Shown here: positions 12,690 through 26,800 of the stretch, piece after piece
How the letters are laid out: each line of letters opens with the position of its first letter
Numbering within the stretch: position 1 is the stretch's first letter
Source of the DNA: Onchocerca volvulus
Lineage: Eukaryota; Nematoda; Chromadorea; Rhabditida; Onchocercidae
Length of the DNA: 64,000 nucleotides
Assembly (NCBI GenBank): GCA_000499405.2
Contig: HG738137.1
Location: forward strand, 18,374,581-18,438,580
Reading direction: 5' to 3'
Notes under the pieces: model-generated
Databases searched by the model: none
The model's input: the letters and a program-made list of their open reading frames with translations, nothing else
Told to the model about the DNA's origin: nothing
Made by a program: the position numbers and the translations under genes

Positions 12690-15600
12690 CTAGAAATAAG
12701 CTTCAGTAAGAAATTTGATGATGTATGGAAAAATGTTATTAATTTAATTAAACAAATACTGATCATTGATAACAGTGATTAGATTCAGATGAGTAGTTTA
12801 AATATATTTGAAACTCAGAAGTAAGCAGGAAAAATTGCATTCTTATAGGAAATCGGAGAGTAGTATCAATTGCTCACTTATACGAAATCGATTGTCACAT
12901 GTTTCAAAATTCGTACTTTGGGCTTAGAATTCTGAAGTTCGAGACATATATAAGTAACAAAAATTGGAAGGTGAAAACCATGGATTTAAAATAATAAATT
13001 AACAATGTTCATTTTCGACTTATGCTAAATTTCACTGCGATTCTTTCTTCATGACTTCATACTAATTAGCTAAAAATGATATTTCGATCAAAATCGTCAA
13101 GCGATCAATATGATAAAGATCAGAGAAGATCGATTATGAATCATGCGATCAATAATTGTCAGTCATAACTAATTTGGATAATCGATGTTTCTATCAAAAT
13201 CAATAAATATTCGAAGAATCGAAAGTAAATTCATGTTGTTCTACAGATGAAAACGCTCGAATTAATAATAAAGAGTTAAGGCTAAAAAAATAAATTATTA
13301 AATTATTACTATTTGCAAATAAATTATTATTGTTTAAAGTTTATCCGAACAGATGGAACAAATCGAACGATATATGATCTGATGACCTACATAAATCGAT
13401 ATATATATATATCGACTAAATTCTTTTATGCCATCAGTTACTCTTCTCATCCTTCTTCCAAGTAATAGAACTTTTTTTCAGTTCAAATCATTACAAATTT
13501 CATATTTAAGTTATGAAATCATGCAAGTATCCAATTAATTATATTCTTAGTCGGTTAATTATTGAGCTAATTATATTCTTGAGTATTCTTAAAAATTCCA
13601 ACTTTATTATTTCCTTAAGAATTCAGTCAAGTATTCAATTAATTATATTCTTATATTCTTTTTTCAAATTAATCTTTACTAAGCAGCATATATTTATGCT
13701 TGCTGATTCTATATTTCATCTATTACAAATTTAATTATTCAATATAACATAAGTCGTATTTAATTTCGTCGAAGAACAGTACTTGTTTTCGAAAAAAAAA
13801 AAATTGAATTTATACTTTTAAATTAACAGAACGCCTCCTTCCTTCTAACTACTTCAATATATTTAAATGAAGTATACGAAACTAGATTTAGAGGAAAAAA
13901 CAGGGGACTTTTCTAAGAGGCTAAATTACTCAACAAGAAATGTTTGGAGTTTGAGAAAAACACAGGATGATTAACCAAATAATTTTTCAAATTGCAATAA
14001 TGATCAAAAAATAAAAATAATAAAATACTAATTAGAAAACTGAAAAATGAAAATACTTAAATTCAAAATAGAATGCAACTGACAAGTGAATCTTGCGCTA
14101 ATTTAATTATTTATCGAGATTGAATATCACATGCAAAATAACCAACAGATAAGTTGAAATTCAAAAATACTGAAAAAGACTTCGCTATTTGCAATGCGAA
14201 AGAACTACGATTTTATTTTATTCTTTTACGAAAATATACAAACCTATGAGACTCGTTTTTAAGATCATCTACTGAAATCAAAAAAGCTCAAAAATCTTTT
14301 CTGCATCTTCTATTTCAACTGCATCATAATTTCATTTAATTCTGACAATAATTATTACTCATCATTCTAAAGTAACCAAGAAATTTGTACATAAGAATGA
14401 ATTCAATATTTGATGCTTTTTATCTTTTCTATCATATTATTCTACCTGATCATTCAGGCTTTTTCTTTCTTTTCAGTAGACTTATCTAACACTTTTTTAA
14501 ATTAAACTCCACCTGATCATTCATACTTGATCATTTCATCATTTATATATTAACCGATGAAATTATAAGGCCATTCATTCATTTGCTTATATTTTTCCCG
14601 TTCTAATGATTACAAATCTCTGCGTTTTTCGTCCTTTTTTTATTTTTTTATGAAGAGAATTCCATTTTGTGCATAAAAAACAGAAACTAAAAATATTTCC
14701 TTTTTTTTTGCCATTTATTTTCCATTTCCCACATTTCAACACTATTATAAATGATTCTTCATATGTGAGGAAAATAGCCATACCAAAAGTGAGCAAATCA
14801 AAAAAAAAAAATTCCAACAATCAATCCGATCGAAAAAAAACTATTCCGTCCATTGTTTCATTAGTCACTTTCGCAAGATTCGCAACGGAAGCCGATAAAA
14901 TTAGACGTAAAAATGTCGATGAAAAGAAGAATTGTCATTAACATAATAACTTCATTATTCATCACAATTTTGCAATTCAAAGGACAGAAAAGTTTAAGCA
15001 ATATAATGGAAAAAGAAGAGTAGAGAGAGAGCTTTGATGGGACTTGTTCGATGAAATCGATGATGAAAAGTAGACTCAGAATTCAAGAAATGACTAAACT
15101 TCTTCTGACCCAACTCTCTGTTTTCTAATATTTGCAGAATTTTATCGAAATGAAAGAATTCAAGAATGCAACTTCCGGCCTCTCTTGAACGTAATAGCAT
15201 TAAGGCTTATAAAATGGCTTGATTTGAATTTGATCCAATATATGAAAACATTCCAAAATTTATAAAATAGAAAGCATACGATTGTTTTCACTCAGTTTGA
15301 TTTCAATAAAAAATTAATTGTATCTTTTCTTAAAATTATATTTTTACTTCCGGAATGTAATTTTAGACGGAAATGTCATTGATTCCAGATCAAATCTCAG
15401 ATCAGATCAAATTACTGTCTTACGAGAATTGACCTCTTTAGTCTCAAATTATATCAATTAAAGAGGGATATATTTTCTAATTATTCAAAGATATTTTAAA
15501 AGGATTCGAAGTGGACAATATTCGTATCGAGTTGAAATAGGCAGATGATCGACTGAACAGTTTTTAATACTTAAATGAATTGGCTGTAAATGATGAAGTC

Positions 15601-18600
15601 GTAAGAATTGATTATTTTTAAAAGAATTTGAAATGATCAAAGATTGGAATGACTTTGCCAGTGTTTGACAAAATCAGTGTAAAGTAGTTTATGTTGTTCA
15701 CAAAACACGATGACATGTAGAAACGCTAATTCAATATAATTCAAAGGATTTTAATCAGTCTTAATTAGTTCCAATTATCTTTAATCGCACCTCTAATTAG
15801 CTCGTTTGCTCGATATCCCGCTAATTCTTGTAACTATACAATTAACCAATATCCTGAAACGCTTGTCATTGAACAAAGTACAAATGTCGAAAATTTCAGG
15901 TTAAAAATGATGACTGATATTATGCTGATGAGTGCAACATTACACGTATATTTGGTCAATAAAAATCAAACTTAATTAATTAACAACAATTAAGTCTAAC
16001 ATAGCATATAAACAGGAAATGAGTCATGAAATATCCTTTTCCTGCAATTTCTAGTACATAAAGTTTGCAAAATAATTTGCTCTTATAATTTTTGCTTCGC
16101 AAACAAAAATAAATAAGTCCTCTTGCCATGTATGATTAGTTTTGAAAATTTAAATCGATAGTTCTAACAAAAATCAATATGCTAATACATATTACCAACA
16201 GAGATTATGATGAAAATTACAAATAGTTTAGAAAAATGAAATTACGACATAACTGAAAATGTTGGAAATAAGCGGAAAATGTTTTGTGCTTCAAAGACAA
16301 ATAAACTTTCTTTATAAAAAGTTTCGCGTTAACAATAACCATTTGTTAAAGATTATTGAAATGAATCATAAGATTCTACTTTTTTTTGCTTCCAACTAAA
16401 AGCAACTTAGCGAGAGGAATAATCGATTCAAGAATAAGTTAATTGGAGTTTATATGACAATTCAATTGGAATTATGCACATTGCAACTTCTTCCTTTTCC
16501 TAGTTTGGATAATCAGTACACAAAAAAGTACGCTTAGTTGAGTGAAAAAATTCAATCACTTTAGTGAATTTATTAGAATTTTCAAATTGAATTTTAATTC
16601 TACAATTTCCTTCATTGCTTTTCATTAAAAAACTTTATAATGACAAAAGCATTTTTTTTTTCACATAAAAATAAGATGCTAATAGATAAATATCGAGAAA
16701 TTCCGAGAAGGAGAGAGAGAGATGTAGGTGTTTCGCATCTATCGAACAATTTATTCGGTAAAAAAAATTGCAAAAATTCCAAATGAAAGTTATTTTTTGA
16801 GTCGAGGAATTTGAAAATCTATTTTTTTCCAAATCATATCTCGCGAACTTCACACATAAATAATTTTTCACATAATGTGCGAATAATTTATGCTATTGGC
16901 TGACGAGTGCAGGATATTGATATTGCCTATAAAATTGTCCGATATGATTCATTCGTTGATGATTCTATCATATTTTACGCAATTTTTCAAATTATTAAAA
17001 TTTTTGAATTTTACTAACGAACATAGAACTAATAATCTAACTCTTCAATTTATTAAATCCAACAAATAATCAAAATTAAAATAAGCCACTGTCAGTTCAA
17101 CTTTTCGATGATATAACTAAAGTTATAAATTTGGAAAATGCAAAACATCAAAGTGATAATGATTGAACAATCCCGATAATTGTAAATAATTTTCGGAAAA
17201 CAAAACAAAATCATTAATTAAGAGATCAGAGATAAATTATGGAACGAATATAGGAGAAAGAAATCATTTTTGATAGAAACTGATCGATTCGTCACCCCTA
17301 GCAACAAGAATAATAGTTTTATTTTATATAAATTGTTTATGTTAAGAAAATTGATGCCATATTTGTGAATGATAAACAAGAATTATAGATTCGAATATGA
17401 ATACTACTCTTCTATTTCATCCCATTTCAGAAGATTGAAAAGGTTATCAAGAAGACGAGTGATCAATATTTCTATTCCTATCAAATAATTTCCTTGCTTA
17501 ACTCATAGCCTTCAATATTTATCATTCGTTTCAATAACAGATGACATCGCTTTTCGGCATTTATAATTTTCTTCCAGATATAGGCGATAAATAAGTTTAT
17601 AACTAGGCATTTGTTTATCGATCTTGAATCCCATCAAGTTCGTCATTTGCTTTCTAACTAGTACTTTGCATTTATCAGCCATGGCATCGCTCTATTTTTA
17701 TGCTGTCAGAAATTCATTTAACTATTTTCTTCAAATTGAGGAAAGAATAACGAATGCTTGGATTTGAAGTCTTTCCGACTTGTCGAATAGCCTCGTTCAT
17801 CTATTTTACAATTTACTTCCGGCTACTTTTTTTTTGAGAAGATCATTGCAATATAATGAAATATACATATCTGACTAACATTCACAAGAATTCGATCCAT
17901 AATTTACATTTGGCATAAAGAAGTTCAAAATGGTCGAAATTCAATAATTGCTTAAAGTAGACATTTCGAAAGTTAGAATGCAAAAAAGTTACTAAATTGC
18001 TAAATATTCACAGTACTTTTTTCGCTTCCTTCTTTCTAATATTAAAACAAAAAAGTGAAAACTGATGCTACCATATTTACTTGCCCAGAAGCAAAATTGA
18101 TAAAGGAAATTTGATTCGATTATATCATAAATTTTATTGTCAATAAATATCCCATTTTTCCTACAATTATTCCCAACATAACTTTTTAATTATATTTCCG
18201 TATAAAGAATTAAGAGATATTTATATCTCTCAACTGCTTTAGTCTCATCGAATTAATCTTTCTCCTATTTCAGGATCAGCGGATTTTACTCCGTTCTTCT
18301 ACAACTTCCATAAAATTGATCGGCATAGGAGAAGTAAAAGAATAGGGGAAGTAAAAAAGATGAAAGAGATGATAAATAATTAGAAAAACATAAAATTATG
18401 TCTTGGTTGAACGAAAGAAATATTAACCCGTAACAATCAATATGATCGAATTTATTAGTTAGGTAATCCAGAAACTATCTTACCTATTAAAGTTAAATTC
18501 GAAATATATGAACGGATTATTACTCTTTAGCTTATGCTCGAGAATTATACGAGGAAACTTCTATCGGTTAAAAGAAAATTATCGTCTATGTAACATTTAT

Positions 18601-21600
18601 AAGTTAGATATAGGGAAAAGATAGAAACAGAATCAATAATTATTGATTGAAAAGTGGAAAAAAAAATTAATTAAATTTATAAAGAGCAGCAAGCGAATAT
18701 GAAGCAGCCGTTAGTTCACTAAAAATCCATAAATTTATGAAGAATCTATCAATTTGAATTTCGCTATGGAATTTTTGATTTAGGTCGACCATAAGAAGTG
18801 AGAATGCGTCAACATGTAAAATAACACCATTGTTTAAAAAAAATTACACTTTAAAATCGCCGTTTCTAATCAACGATTCATTCTTTTTTTCCCTTCTGAA
18901 AACAAAAAAGTTATCATTGATTGAAATTCATCACTTCATGAATAACTGTGCCATTTGACTCAAAAAATTATTTATCATTTAGTTTGTTTTTTTTTTAATC
19001 AGTGATAATCAATGGTAAAAAACTTCGCATTCATATTTGAAAATAATAATTGTGATTGTTTCATGCGAATGCAACGCTATTGTGGAATATGTTATCGAAA
19101 TAGACGTGAGAATGGTGTCGTGCCGTAAAACGTACGTGGAAATCATGCCTATTCAAGTTTTTAGATCAAAATTCGTCACATGAACGCATAATTCATATCT
19201 GAATGAAAAATGTACATGCATCATCTATTTTATCCATTTTCGAATCTATAATAATTTGGATGACTTACGATTACTGTATTTCTAAACAATACAGTACTCT
19301 TATTCAACACTCATCTAATTCATGTTTGGATACTGTAATCCGTCATTAGGTTGGCAATTAGTCTGAACATAATTAACGAATACACAACATAATGTCCTCT
19401 CCGATGACATATATTTTATTATGCTTCAACAATATCTGGCTTTCCTTGTCAATCATAGCAAGATAAATTAGTCTGATGGGATTTTGAAAAAACAAATGAA
19501 AAAGTTTCCGATTATTTTAAAATAATAATTTTAATATCTTTTTGGAACAAATTGTAAAAAATGATTTGTGTTATAATTTTTTCTTTTTTTTTAAACCTAA
19601 AGAATAATTCGAAAATAAAAAAAAATATATATATAATCTTTGGTAATGAAAAATATATGATATAGCGAGAAACAAATAAATTATATATGAAAATAGAATT
19701 TCAAAGACAAGTAGATGAAACATATGTTTTAAAAGTGATGCAATATCAAATTAAATTGATTGAGATCAAGTAACACCAACTTTTCGTAGTATATAAAATC
19801 GATCATAAAACCTTCAAATTTTGGAATAAACAACTTTGAAAAATTGATTAACGTAAAATATTTGTTACTAGACTCTAAAGAAGATTTCCAAAGTTTTGTT
19901 GATTTGAATTATATTTAAATAAAATCGAAATAATTTTGAAATTTCATTATAATCACTTGCCGAAAGTTTTGAAATTACTGTTATATTATAATTTGAAAAA
20001 CTCATGTGTAATTTTTACATCAACTCGGGCACTTTAGGAAAGTTTCTTTTAAAAAACGACAGGCTTCTGCCACTATTTATTTTAGCAAGTAAATAGAATT
20101 TCAATGTAATTATCGATGTCTTTTAGACATCCTTCGAGAAAAAGTTATTTGCAAAGTTCATTTATGCAATCGTTCGTGATATCAAACAAATTGTTGTCAA
20201 CAAATTCCGAGGAAGATGAAGGTTCTGGAATTAAAATTCGAAATGAATAAAATTCTTTTCATTCGAGAAGATTGCTGCTTCAGATGTTTATTTTTCATTA
20301 AATTTCAGGCAGGAATTTAAAATAAATGAATGGAGAAAATTTCCCGTTATTTGGATAAATTGGAGATCTAAATTGCAAATCAAATCGAAATTTGAATTTA
20401 TTAGAAATCATTTCAGCCTTACTGAATGCATATTTGGTCTTGGTGACTTGATTATCTACCAAACAAAATACAGTCTAATCTGGAATAAATGCTTGTGTAA
20501 TTCGAATACATCATTCTAATCATTCTGAATGCTTGACTTTTGTTTCAGGAAGACTGAAAATTCAGTTGTTTAAATTTTAAAAAAGAAAAAAAAATAGGCA
20601 TTTTGCTGTCATAAATGGCCAAGATTACAAAATTCGATTGAGAAAAAGTATAAAGTTGGCAAAAGAACAGAGATCATTTTTGTATAAATAATTGCAAAAT
20701 CATTTATAAAAATGGCGATGTTTATACACACGTTTCTATGGTTACTGTTGCAGAAAACAAGTTTGAATTGAAAATGAAAAGGCGATATTGTTTTCGATAA
20801 TTTTCAAATTTATTTTTCTTTTTCAGACAAAATGAAAAATGCAAATGTCGAGAAATGATGAAATGTAGTAGCAACAAGATGAAAATGGTTAGCAAACGAA
20901 AACATACAAATACATCAAAAGGAATAACACAAACTGCGCAATCAATATAAAAGGGATAGTGATAGTAATAGGACGAAAAAAAAGTTTTCAATTTTGCGAA
21001 GCAATCATGAAAATTGACGGAAATTGCGATCTCATTATAATTTCGCTTCTCTTAAATTAATCGAAATCATCAATTTTCATTAAATCTTCCATTTACATTT
21101 AAATCTATAGATATCAATACAAAAATTTTTTCTATTCTATCCGACCTAATCTTCGTGTTAACTTAAAATTTCGATAATTTCTAACTTTAAAAAAAAAAAT
21201 TCTACCGCATTTCTACGTTTTCCCACATCGTTTGAAATAAGAACCCATGTGATACATACCGAACGAGTTGTTTTATTGTATAGAATGATACAGCAAATGA
21301 CAAATTTATTCCTATGTCCTTCAACTGGTAACCTCTGAGATAAAACTTCAATCAATCATTCATTTGTTCAGAGAAGGTTTTCTTCTACAGTTCAAATTAT
21401 GGTTACATCGAAATGATTGATCTGACATTGACTATCGATCGATTGCTATCAATGATAAGAAGTTTGGTTGCTATTGTATAGTGATACGGAATTTTAGTCA
21501 AATCTAATTATATCATTTTAATAAAAGTAAGCTAAGCAGTAGAAAAATAGGAACAGATGCTCACCAGCCTTAATGATTAGCCAATGAAAATGAGCCCAAT

Positions 21601-22420
21601 ACATGAAACTTTAGATGCCTTTCTCGTTAATGAAAAAATTGGCCATTTGAATGAAATGGCTTTCTATTTAACCAAGTTTGGCCCATTATCATCATCTAAG
21701 CTATGCTTGAGATTTCCGAAAACATTCAACTTCTAACACATTGATCATTCCAGAATGTTCACGGAGTGAAGTTCAAAACGGTAAAACTTTGATGTATTTT
21801 ATCTCATACTTATTTCAAACTACTATCCTGCGTTATATTTTAATCTTTTGTTTTTAAGGAGATTTTAGTCGTACAATCTATCAAATGAAATGAATATGAG
21901 ATAAAATACATTTCAAAAGTTATACATCGACTTTTAAAGTATCACTTAATTTCATAATCTTTGACCGTTAAGAAGATAGATCATTGCTGCTCTGGAATTT
22001 AAAAAAAATGTCACATTTTTGCATGTCACAGCATTCATCTAAGAAAGCGCTTCTTTTTTAGCAAAAATATCTGAAATTAATTTTTGTATTTATCAGATTT
22101 AATGATCAAAATATATTAAATTTTGTGACGTTCCTTTCCTATATTTAAATTCCTTACGAATGATAAAATTATCAAAACTTTGTAATTATCAAATTTGATT
22201 TGAAAAGATATATAAGTTGAATGAAAATAGCCTTAATTAACAATGTGGAGAGCAAACAAATATTAGTTCATTTTTCTCAACCTTAAAATTAACTTAGAAT
22301 TAATTAAAATAACTTTAAAAACATCTTACAACTTCCCTTTGCCAACGAAAATGTAAGATATATTTGAAATTACTTTTTCAACTTTTTTTTTTTAAATTCA
22401 CCATGTAATTCTATTCCTTC
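12690..22420. other. Gene desert, about 10 kb
   Basis: AT-rich DNA with many short repeats and homopolymers. Open frames in it (for example 14669-14941, 16635-16871, 20722-20991) are Lys/Phe/Ile-rich, have no family features and are not flanked by consistent splice sites. It could hold regulatory sequence for RIF1, non-coding RNA or unrecognised fast-evolving exons; none can be supported. Confidence 0.5.
13523..13655. repeat. Imperfect AT-rich repeats
   Basis: CAAGTATCCAATTAATTATA near 13523 recurs with one change near 13629, and a shorter related segment (CTAATTATATTCTTGAG) lies near 13568. This is local duplication rather than a recognised element. Confidence 0.6.
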
Positions 22421-22429
22421 TATTCTATT

Positions 22430-22665
22430 TTATTTCTTGCCACTCCCCCTGTTCTATTTTATTCCCTGCTATTCTCCCCTACCCTCCTATTCCCTACTAT
22501 TCTATTCTATTTTATTCCAAGCTACTCTTCCTACCCTATTCTGTTTTATCTCCTGCTATTCTTCCCTATCCTTTTCTATTCTATTTTATTCTCCACTATT
22601 TTCTCCTGCCCTATTCTGTTCTGTTTTATTCTCTGCTATCCTCTTCTACCCTATTCTATTTATTC
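22430..22665. repeat. Pyrimidine-rich low-complexity array
   Basis: About 235 bp of degenerate units close to TATTCTATTTTATTCC, nearly all T and C on this strand with scattered A. The open frame through it (22437-22709) is a by-product of the repeat and encodes only Phe/Leu/Ser/Tyr/Pro-rich low-complexity sequence. Confidence 0.85.
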
Positions 22666-23860
22666 ATTCTTCGATGGGTGGCATCAAATTTCTCATTATG
22701 GTCATTTAGGAAAAATGGCGGCACACTGGATATTTAAATCTTTATAAATGTTTGTTGGGTAAGTGCGGGGGGAAAGGTGAAGTTTGAGAGGTCAGGGATG
22801 TTAGTCTGTTCGGTTCAACTTGTTCAAACTTCAACTTTATTTCTTTGCAGGTACAGGAAGTTTGGAAAATTCAAATGGCAAATGCCAACAAACAAAAGTA
22901 AATTTTTTTTTTTGAATTATTTCCTTTCTCTTTGTCAGAATTTTCCTCATTCATATCACTGATTTAAGAACATATATATAAGTGAATGAGAAATTTAACT
23001 TCTAATTAGCCATATCTCTTTTAATACTTGACTTCTGAAAGCTGAAGACATAGTTGCAAGTTAATATGGCAGTGGTCAGAAAAGCCACTCATAATCTTTA
23101 ACCATTTTTTGAAAGAATGATGTTATCAAATGGTAATTTGATTAGGAACTGTCATGCGGATAAGTTTTATAATATATATTAGAAGATTTTATGAATAATT
23201 ATATCTGGCAAATATAAAATAAGTAGATTGAAATAATTTAAGATTAAAAAGCTCAATGTGGAAGAAAAAATTTCTAAAATTTCCCATTCATCAGCTGGCT
23301 GTTATTTTTGGGGATTTGTAGAAACTTCTCAAGAAAACACGTAGGGAATAACTTTTTTGTTGCGGTCAACTTGGACAGTTAACGAACAAATGTGGAGGAG
23401 TTGGTAGTGGATACTTTATCCAGTATTAATTACAGGAATTAAAACGAAATTATAGGGCGACCAATAAAATAAAAAACGGTTTTTAAACAAAGCGGGTTCG
23501 ACTGGATCCAAACAAATAATCGACCCATGTTAATATAAAAACCTCTTTGGGGGGAGAAGGAGGGGGTTCTTTACGGAGAGTGGAGATGTAAGAACAGAGG
23601 AGATGTAGAGATGTCATTGTATCACTGGAATAAAGCATGAATAATAGTGCCTCACTATTAAAGCTAAAGCTGAGTGGGAGATAAAGATGAGGTTAGGTAT
23701 ATACTGAGTGATAGGATAGAGAAATGAAATTTGGAGATAATGAGTCATAATTGATGTAATAGTTTGATTAATGGGAATTGTTTATATTATAATTAGTTTT
23801 GATTTTCTGACAGTTTTTGAGTTCGAAAAAAATTCATCGAGTAATTTGAATTTTTTTTAG

Positions 23861-26800
23861 TCGGGAGAAGTCACACAATAAAGCTTCTATTAAGAACAGT
23901 CAATCTAGTAGCAATGCAAAAACTGAGTCATTCTATCAAATATCCGTTGATATACTTGAAGACTTCAAAGTTTGGGAAGAACTGACTACTTCTTGGATAA
24001 AAATTGCTGATAATTTTTGTCGTTTAAAGGTAAATTTTCCTCCTTTATGTACTCTTTTAATTTTTTTTCATCGATAGAACATAAATTGCAAATTTAAACC
24101 AATATTTCAATTTGTTTGATATCAAAAACTTTATGATTAACAAGTCATTGCTATAATTTTTTATATGATAGTTGCAACATTGTAACTGCTGATACATTGC
24201 TTGTGAGCTGTTCTTCTTAAAATTTATATGAAATAGAGACGATTATTCAGGATGACGAAATAAGATCTGAAATGTATCTTCAGTTAGCTCAAATAATCTT
24301 ATTGGCTCCTCTGAAGGTCAAAGTAGAGGATGAGTTTTCCGTGAAACCAGTAAGTTTTTCATCTCTTAAACTAATTCGGATTTCTCGAAACATTTTTTAC
24401 TTTGGTCCACATTAAAACAAAAACTTCTAGTTTTCATCCAAGAAATGGTATCAGAAAAAAATTTCTTAGGAATTTAATATTTCTCGCCTTCGTAATCACT
24501 TGTGTTGTTTTTATAATCGAGTCATCGTTTTATTTCAGCGAAGTATGATACGCATATTTGAAGCTTGGGAGAATGTTTATGATGCTATTATTGAAGCTTG
24601 CTCTCAGGATTCCATTCAGTGCTGCACATTTGCTATTAGACTAGCGAATCAATTAAGCCAAATGATTGCATGCGAAAAGGTTTACAAAATATTTTAAATT
24701 TATTTATTCACAAATTTCATCCATTTTGCAGAAAATTATTTCAGCGTATACTTGAATATTTTATGCAGTCTTTTTTCGTTTTTTGATTAAATGAATTGGA
24801 AATGTATAAAATAGTGTAGTTTATTTTCTCAGAGAACATAATCATGTAACTTTTAGAAGATTTGTAACATCATCCTTCATTTTATGCAGTGCGAATCTTT
24901 TGTTCTTTCCAGATTGACTGTCGGCTACTTTTCATTTATTCGCAAATAATTCGAATTCAGATTGAATACTTTAATTATGATATTCTTAATGATGTTTTTG
25001 TTGGAGGTCTGCCTTAACTTTTTATTCCATATTTTTATTTATTTTTTTTTTCTTTGTAAAAAATTGATTCTATTTCAGTTTTGTTTTACAAAAATTTGAT
25101 TTTCTGATACGCTTTAAAAGACCAGCATTACGTTATCCTTGCAATGAACTTTTATCATTTGGGCAAACTTTACCGGATTTCTAAGAATACAAATAACAAG
25201 TAGGGATTAAGAAATGCAGGAATTGGAAAATATGAAGAATGTGCAACAGTAATTTAACCGATAAATTACCTGTATTTTCAGATTTCGATTTATCGGGCAA
25301 GGGATATATTCTTGGTAATTTCTGCAAGCTGCTAATCGAAATACGAAAGCATTTATTTGAAACGCTTCGCAAGCATGCTGATAAGCAAACTGTAAGTTAG
25401 TCGTAGTATAATGGAGATACAAGTTAGTATATCCGGTAGATATTTTGTTTTCATGTTTCGGAAGAGAGTTGATATTGTAATTTCGAAGTGGTTTCAAGAA
25501 TGCATTTAATGCAAAAGTCCGAGAAAATTCGAATTTTATGGAAATTTTTTTCCTTATAATTTATCTTTTAGGGCATAGCTCTTGAATTGATGTCTAAATC
25601 AGTATTAAACATTTTGGAAGCAGCGACAAGTCTAGTATCTCTGATGATTAAACCGCCATGCATTTTGTTCGTTGTTGGTGCTTTGTCTGAATTTATGAGT
25701 AGCTGCCTTGCCTTGGTGACAGAAAAAAGTTGTCGAATATTTTGCAAAAGCCAGGCGAAAGTTAGTGGAATTTTTGACTTGAAATGGAGGTTCAATGAAA
25801 ATTGCATATTCATAAAACTAATCTATATAAATAAAAATGTAAATGCTACCTGTTACTAATTACGGATCTACGGGGAGTTCTCCACCGATTATTTTCAAAT
25901 TTTGACACAACCTTGTACTCCAACAAACTTTCTTTATTTAATATTTATATAAAGAAAATTTGTTCAAGTTGGAAGTCTGGAAATATTCAATAATATTTAA
26001 GTACCATCACATAAATTTTAATTGGTATTAGTCAATTACGGATTCTGAATTCTTTCTCCTCAGAAATTTTGTTTCTTTTTTTGTTATTTTCAAAAATTTT
26101 AATTTTTGAGGTGATCCTATTGGTGAAAACAGCTCTGATTACCCTGAAAAAACATTATTCGGGACCATATGACACTTCATTGCTTCGTCAGTTAGAGCCA
26201 GTTCTCATTAACGGATTGCGCATATTACGTTTACGCCGTTATCTTGTCAATTTGTGGCAACAAATGTTTGGTCATGCAAGTCATCTTGATATTTCGGATG
26301 AACTAAGGTTGACTTTCACTTGGGTTTTGCTCGAAAGATCGAATTGTTTCGCAGTTTTTTGCTTTGCCTTTTTTTTTAGTTTTTATTTCAAAAGAAATTC
26401 AGTTTTCTACTAATTTTTCTACGTTATTTTCACGTAACTTCTCTGTAATGAGTTCTTTTCTTTTTCAAACGAATTCTTTATAGTGAAAGATAATCTTATT
26501 GCTGTTATTTGGTAACTGCTCGTACTCTTTTATTATTATTTGTAATTATCTTCGATGACATTCTCTTCGGTATTTTTAAGGCGAATTTTCTCCATTGACA
26601 CTTTTAAAATTAATAGGTATCATAATGACATTTCAGATATCTTGAGAGCAACTCATCCTTAGCAATGATTGTTGAAAATATTTGTGCTAAGCAGATTAGA
26701 ATGAAATTATATGAAGTACAAAAAAAATTATTTGTTTGTTATTTTAATTATTTTCCCCATAATTTATTCTTCAGCACTGCTTTGGAACAGGCCAAATGTG

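Noticed and set aside
14669..14941. 90-residue frame MHKKQKLKIFPFF, possibly a small gene
   Set aside because: Overlaps an equally long frame on the other strand, is Lys/Asn/Phe-rich and lacks exon signals.
22437..22709. 90-residue open frame in the pyrimidine array
   Set aside because: The translation only reflects the repeat (Phe/Leu/Ser/Tyr/Pro).
23476..23500. GGTTCGACTGG as a possible tRNA T-arm
   Set aside because: No matching acceptor stem, D-arm or anticodon arm could be placed around it.
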